NCBI GenBank assembly: GCA_949987705.1
Contig: CATLJY010000168.1
Location: forward strand, 183,036 to 247,035
From: Thereva unica
Taxonomy: Eukaryota; Arthropoda; Insecta; Diptera; Therevidae
Direction of reading: 5' to 3'
DNA length: 64,000 bases
Shown one piece after another: positions 62,328-64,000 of the stretch. How positions within the stretch are numbered: position 1 is the stretch's first letter; each line of letters starts with the position of its first letter. The position numbers and the translations under genes were made by a program. The notes beneath the pieces are model-generated. The model was not told where the DNA came from and searched no databases. It was given only the letters and a program-made list of their open reading frames with translations.

Positions 62328-63604
62328 TTAGCTTATGGAATTTACTAATTCATTCCTAATTCTACGACCACTATCATCTGCTTCTTCCAAAATAGGTTCG
62401 TGGTCATGGATTAAATCATCTTCAATTTCTACCGAATCTACAAAATCATCCATATTATGATTTATTCTCAGGTTGTGTAAGGCACAACATATATTAACGA
62501 TTTGCGTAGCTTTGGATGGGCTATAATGAAGGGATCTTGCTCCAAGTAGACAGCGGTATGTTGATTTCAGAACACCAATGGCCCTTTCGACAATGCATCT
62601 AGCTGTGCGATGTTTGGTATTAAATAAAACCTCTTTGTTCCCTTGACCTTGTGCAATTGTGGTACTTCGGAAAGGTGTCATCAAATACGGTTTTAATGGG
62701 TATCCGGCGTCTCCTAAAGATTGATAACTTTATGTTAAAAAAAGCACCCACTGTTCTATGGAAACTTACCCAAAAGCCAGGTGTTTCTTTGACCACTTTC
62801 AAAATTTTCCTTTAAAGTTTCATCTAATTCACTTGAATTCCAAATGAAGGAATCGTGACAAGATCCTGGGTTGTTGGCGTCAACATACGTGATGCGCATT
62901 TTATGATCGCAAACCTTAAAAACAGTAACATATTTTACTTTATTACATAAGTATATGAAATATTTAACTTCATTACTTACAATCATCACATTCAAACTAT
63001 GGAATCCTTTCCTATTGTAATATAGGTGTTGCAACTCTTTGGGGGTGTAAATATTTTAACGTGGGTGCCATCAACACATCCAACAATACCAGGAATTCCG
63101 AACTTCGAAAAAAAGTCCAATTTGTTTGCGTCCATCTCTTCAAAGGTCGAAGGAAATTTTATGACCAAGGGACAAAGTTCCCTCTCAAAAATATTTAACA
63201 CTTCTCCCAGTACTTTCGACATTGTTGGCTGTGATAGACCCACATTAAAATCATTCCCACTACCCTTCTGGTACGATCCTTCAGCAAAGAAGCGGAGCAC
63301 AGCGGCCAATTTTATTATTGGACGAACTGATGTTGAGCGTACTGTTTCCTTCATATTACGTTCTAAAATCTTAAGAAGAAATACGAAAAGTCTTTGCAGA
63401 TTCTGAAATATTGTCTAAATCTGAAAATAAATAAATCTATTATATTGTTAAGAAAAAATTAAATGTTCACTTACGTCAAGCAGAGCAGCTTCAAAGGATT
63501 TGATTTATCCCTTAAACTAACTCTTTTCCTAGCTAGAACCTTAAGTCTTCCCTCTCCTCTTCATCGCTTTCATCACTAGTAAACCACATTTCCGTAGAAC
63601 TCAT
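62328..63604 (-). pseudogene. Harbinger (HARBI1-like) transposase, four exons, frameshifted
   Basis: Exons on the minus strand: 63604-63475, 63402-62981, 62914-62770, 62713-62328, each with GT/AG borders. Exon 1 starts MSSTEMWFTSDESDEEE but contains one or two single-base losses before the NPFEAALLD-type block. Exon 2 has LAAVLRFFAEGSYQKGSG (the HTH region), LSQPTMSKVL and GIPGIVGCVDGTHVKIF (first catalytic Asp); an extra base in a C run near 63050 shifts it before YYNRKGFHSLNV. Exon 3 has YVDANNPGSCHDSFIWNSSE (second Asp region). Exon 4 has LGDAGYPLKPYLMTPF and CIVERAIGVLKSTYRCL (catalytic Glu), then the ALHNLR end. All DDE landmarks are visible; the indels make it inactive. Confidence 0.9.
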
Positions 63605-63845
63605 ATTTTTTTTATTTATTTTGACTTTTGAATTAAATTTCATTCAAAATAAATATCGTTTTTACATTAAATAACTGTCAGTTTGTCAGCTGATGAACTG
63701 AGTTGCCATCTTCCAACAATTTTTGTCACATTTTTCTCACTCACTTTTTGACTTGTCACTAGACTATGAGAATACCACTTAAAAAGTGACGTGACAAAAT
63801 ATGTGAGGTGAGAAAAAAAGTGAGGTGACAATGGGAATAGGGGCC

Positions 63846-64000
63846 TATGTTAAAACAAACACAAATAAATATTGAAAACGCCTACCGAATTTTCGTGCTA
63901 AAGCGTTTCGAATGCTATGTCCGTATGACCCACTTTTTGCGTTGTTACATGGTGTGGCTGTTCCCGTTGACCTTGTGATGAAACAGCCATGATTGTAGAA
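63846..64000. other. flank of the Harbinger insertion
   Basis: Continues the interrupted tandem repeat for about 17 bases, then unassigned sequence to the window end. No gene recognised. Confidence 0.5.

Larger units (their letters stand above)
60909..63845. mobile_element. PIF/Harbinger DNA transposon, full length, mutated
   Basis: The ends GGCCCCTATTCCC(G/A)T(A/T)GTCAC are inverted repeats (60909 and 63845), with less regular similarity further in. The 35-bp repeat that it interrupts gives the empty site and predicts a 3-bp duplication (TAT on the right; AAT on the left, one change), the length expected for Harbinger. It carries the two convergent genes of the superfamily: a Myb/SANT-like protein (plus strand) and a DDE nuclease (minus strand). 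Confidence 0.9.

Noticed and set aside
63846..64000. A possible minus-strand coding piece at the window end (HSIRNALARKFG)
   Set aside because: Too short, interrupted near the tandem repeat, and not recognised.

Overview
The window looks like a stretch of insect (arthropod) nuclear genome made almost entirely of transposable elements. Evidence: AT-rich sequence, spliceosomal introns with GT/AG borders inside transposon genes, and the element mix (Ty3/Gypsy, BEL/Pao, RTE/Jockey/LOA-like non-LTR elements, hAT, PIF/Harbinger, Helentron-like rolling-circle elements, many MITEs, higher-order satellites). I see no convincing single-copy host gene and cannot name the species.

Layout. 1-7.3 kb: AT-rich, no gene; a tRNA-derived SINE-like piece, a diverged repeat pair (2.6/4.8 kb), a (TA)n run and a TA-flanked MITE (5.56-6.18 kb). 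7.3-9.2 kb: decayed non-LTR element split by a MITE. 9.3-14.7 kb: two satellite systems, a two-monomer array inside an inverted-repeat-bounded element and an array with a three-monomer higher-order period of about 366 bp, invaded by a fold-back MITE with 177-bp arms. 15.2-28 kb: a nest of Helentron-like elements. Three families share one architecture: a short near-palindrome at the 5' end, its inverse just inside the 3' end, then a terminal hairpin. One family keeps part of a C-terminal endonuclease and a first coding exon. The nest also holds a 750-bp snap-back palindrome and a fold-back element with arms near 200 bp.

28-34.7 kb: a minus-strand Gypsy element with open pol and broken gag, flanked by two apparently identical 187-bp repeats and carrying a MITE in its leader. 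35.8-44 kb: the most unusual part. A minus-strand gene for a small basic/acidic protein and a plus-strand, protein-primed-type DNA polymerase B N-terminus are arranged head to head around tandem repeats and two TATA boxes, as in a Polinton/adintovirus/bidnavirus-like DNA element. An RTE element (itself carrying a Jockey copy) was inserted into that shared promoter.

44-59.5 kb: one BEL/Pao element cut by five later events: a 206-bp hAT-type MITE in gag, a Gypsy element with a single uninterrupted gag-pol frame and LTRs (its 3' LTR carries a deleted hAT), a LOA/R1-like non-LTR element, an internal RT deletion, and an RTE fragment flanked by about 100-bp direct repeats. 59.8-64 kb: a decayed three-exon Myb/SANT-like (trihelix) gene, a 35-bp tandem repeat, and a complete but mutated PIF/Harbinger element inserted in that repeat.

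Functionally these are selfish modules, not a cooperating gene set. The only long frames without internal stops are the 46.2-50.2 kb Gypsy polyprotein and the 28.2-31.3 kb Gypsy pol, which lacks its normal C-terminus.
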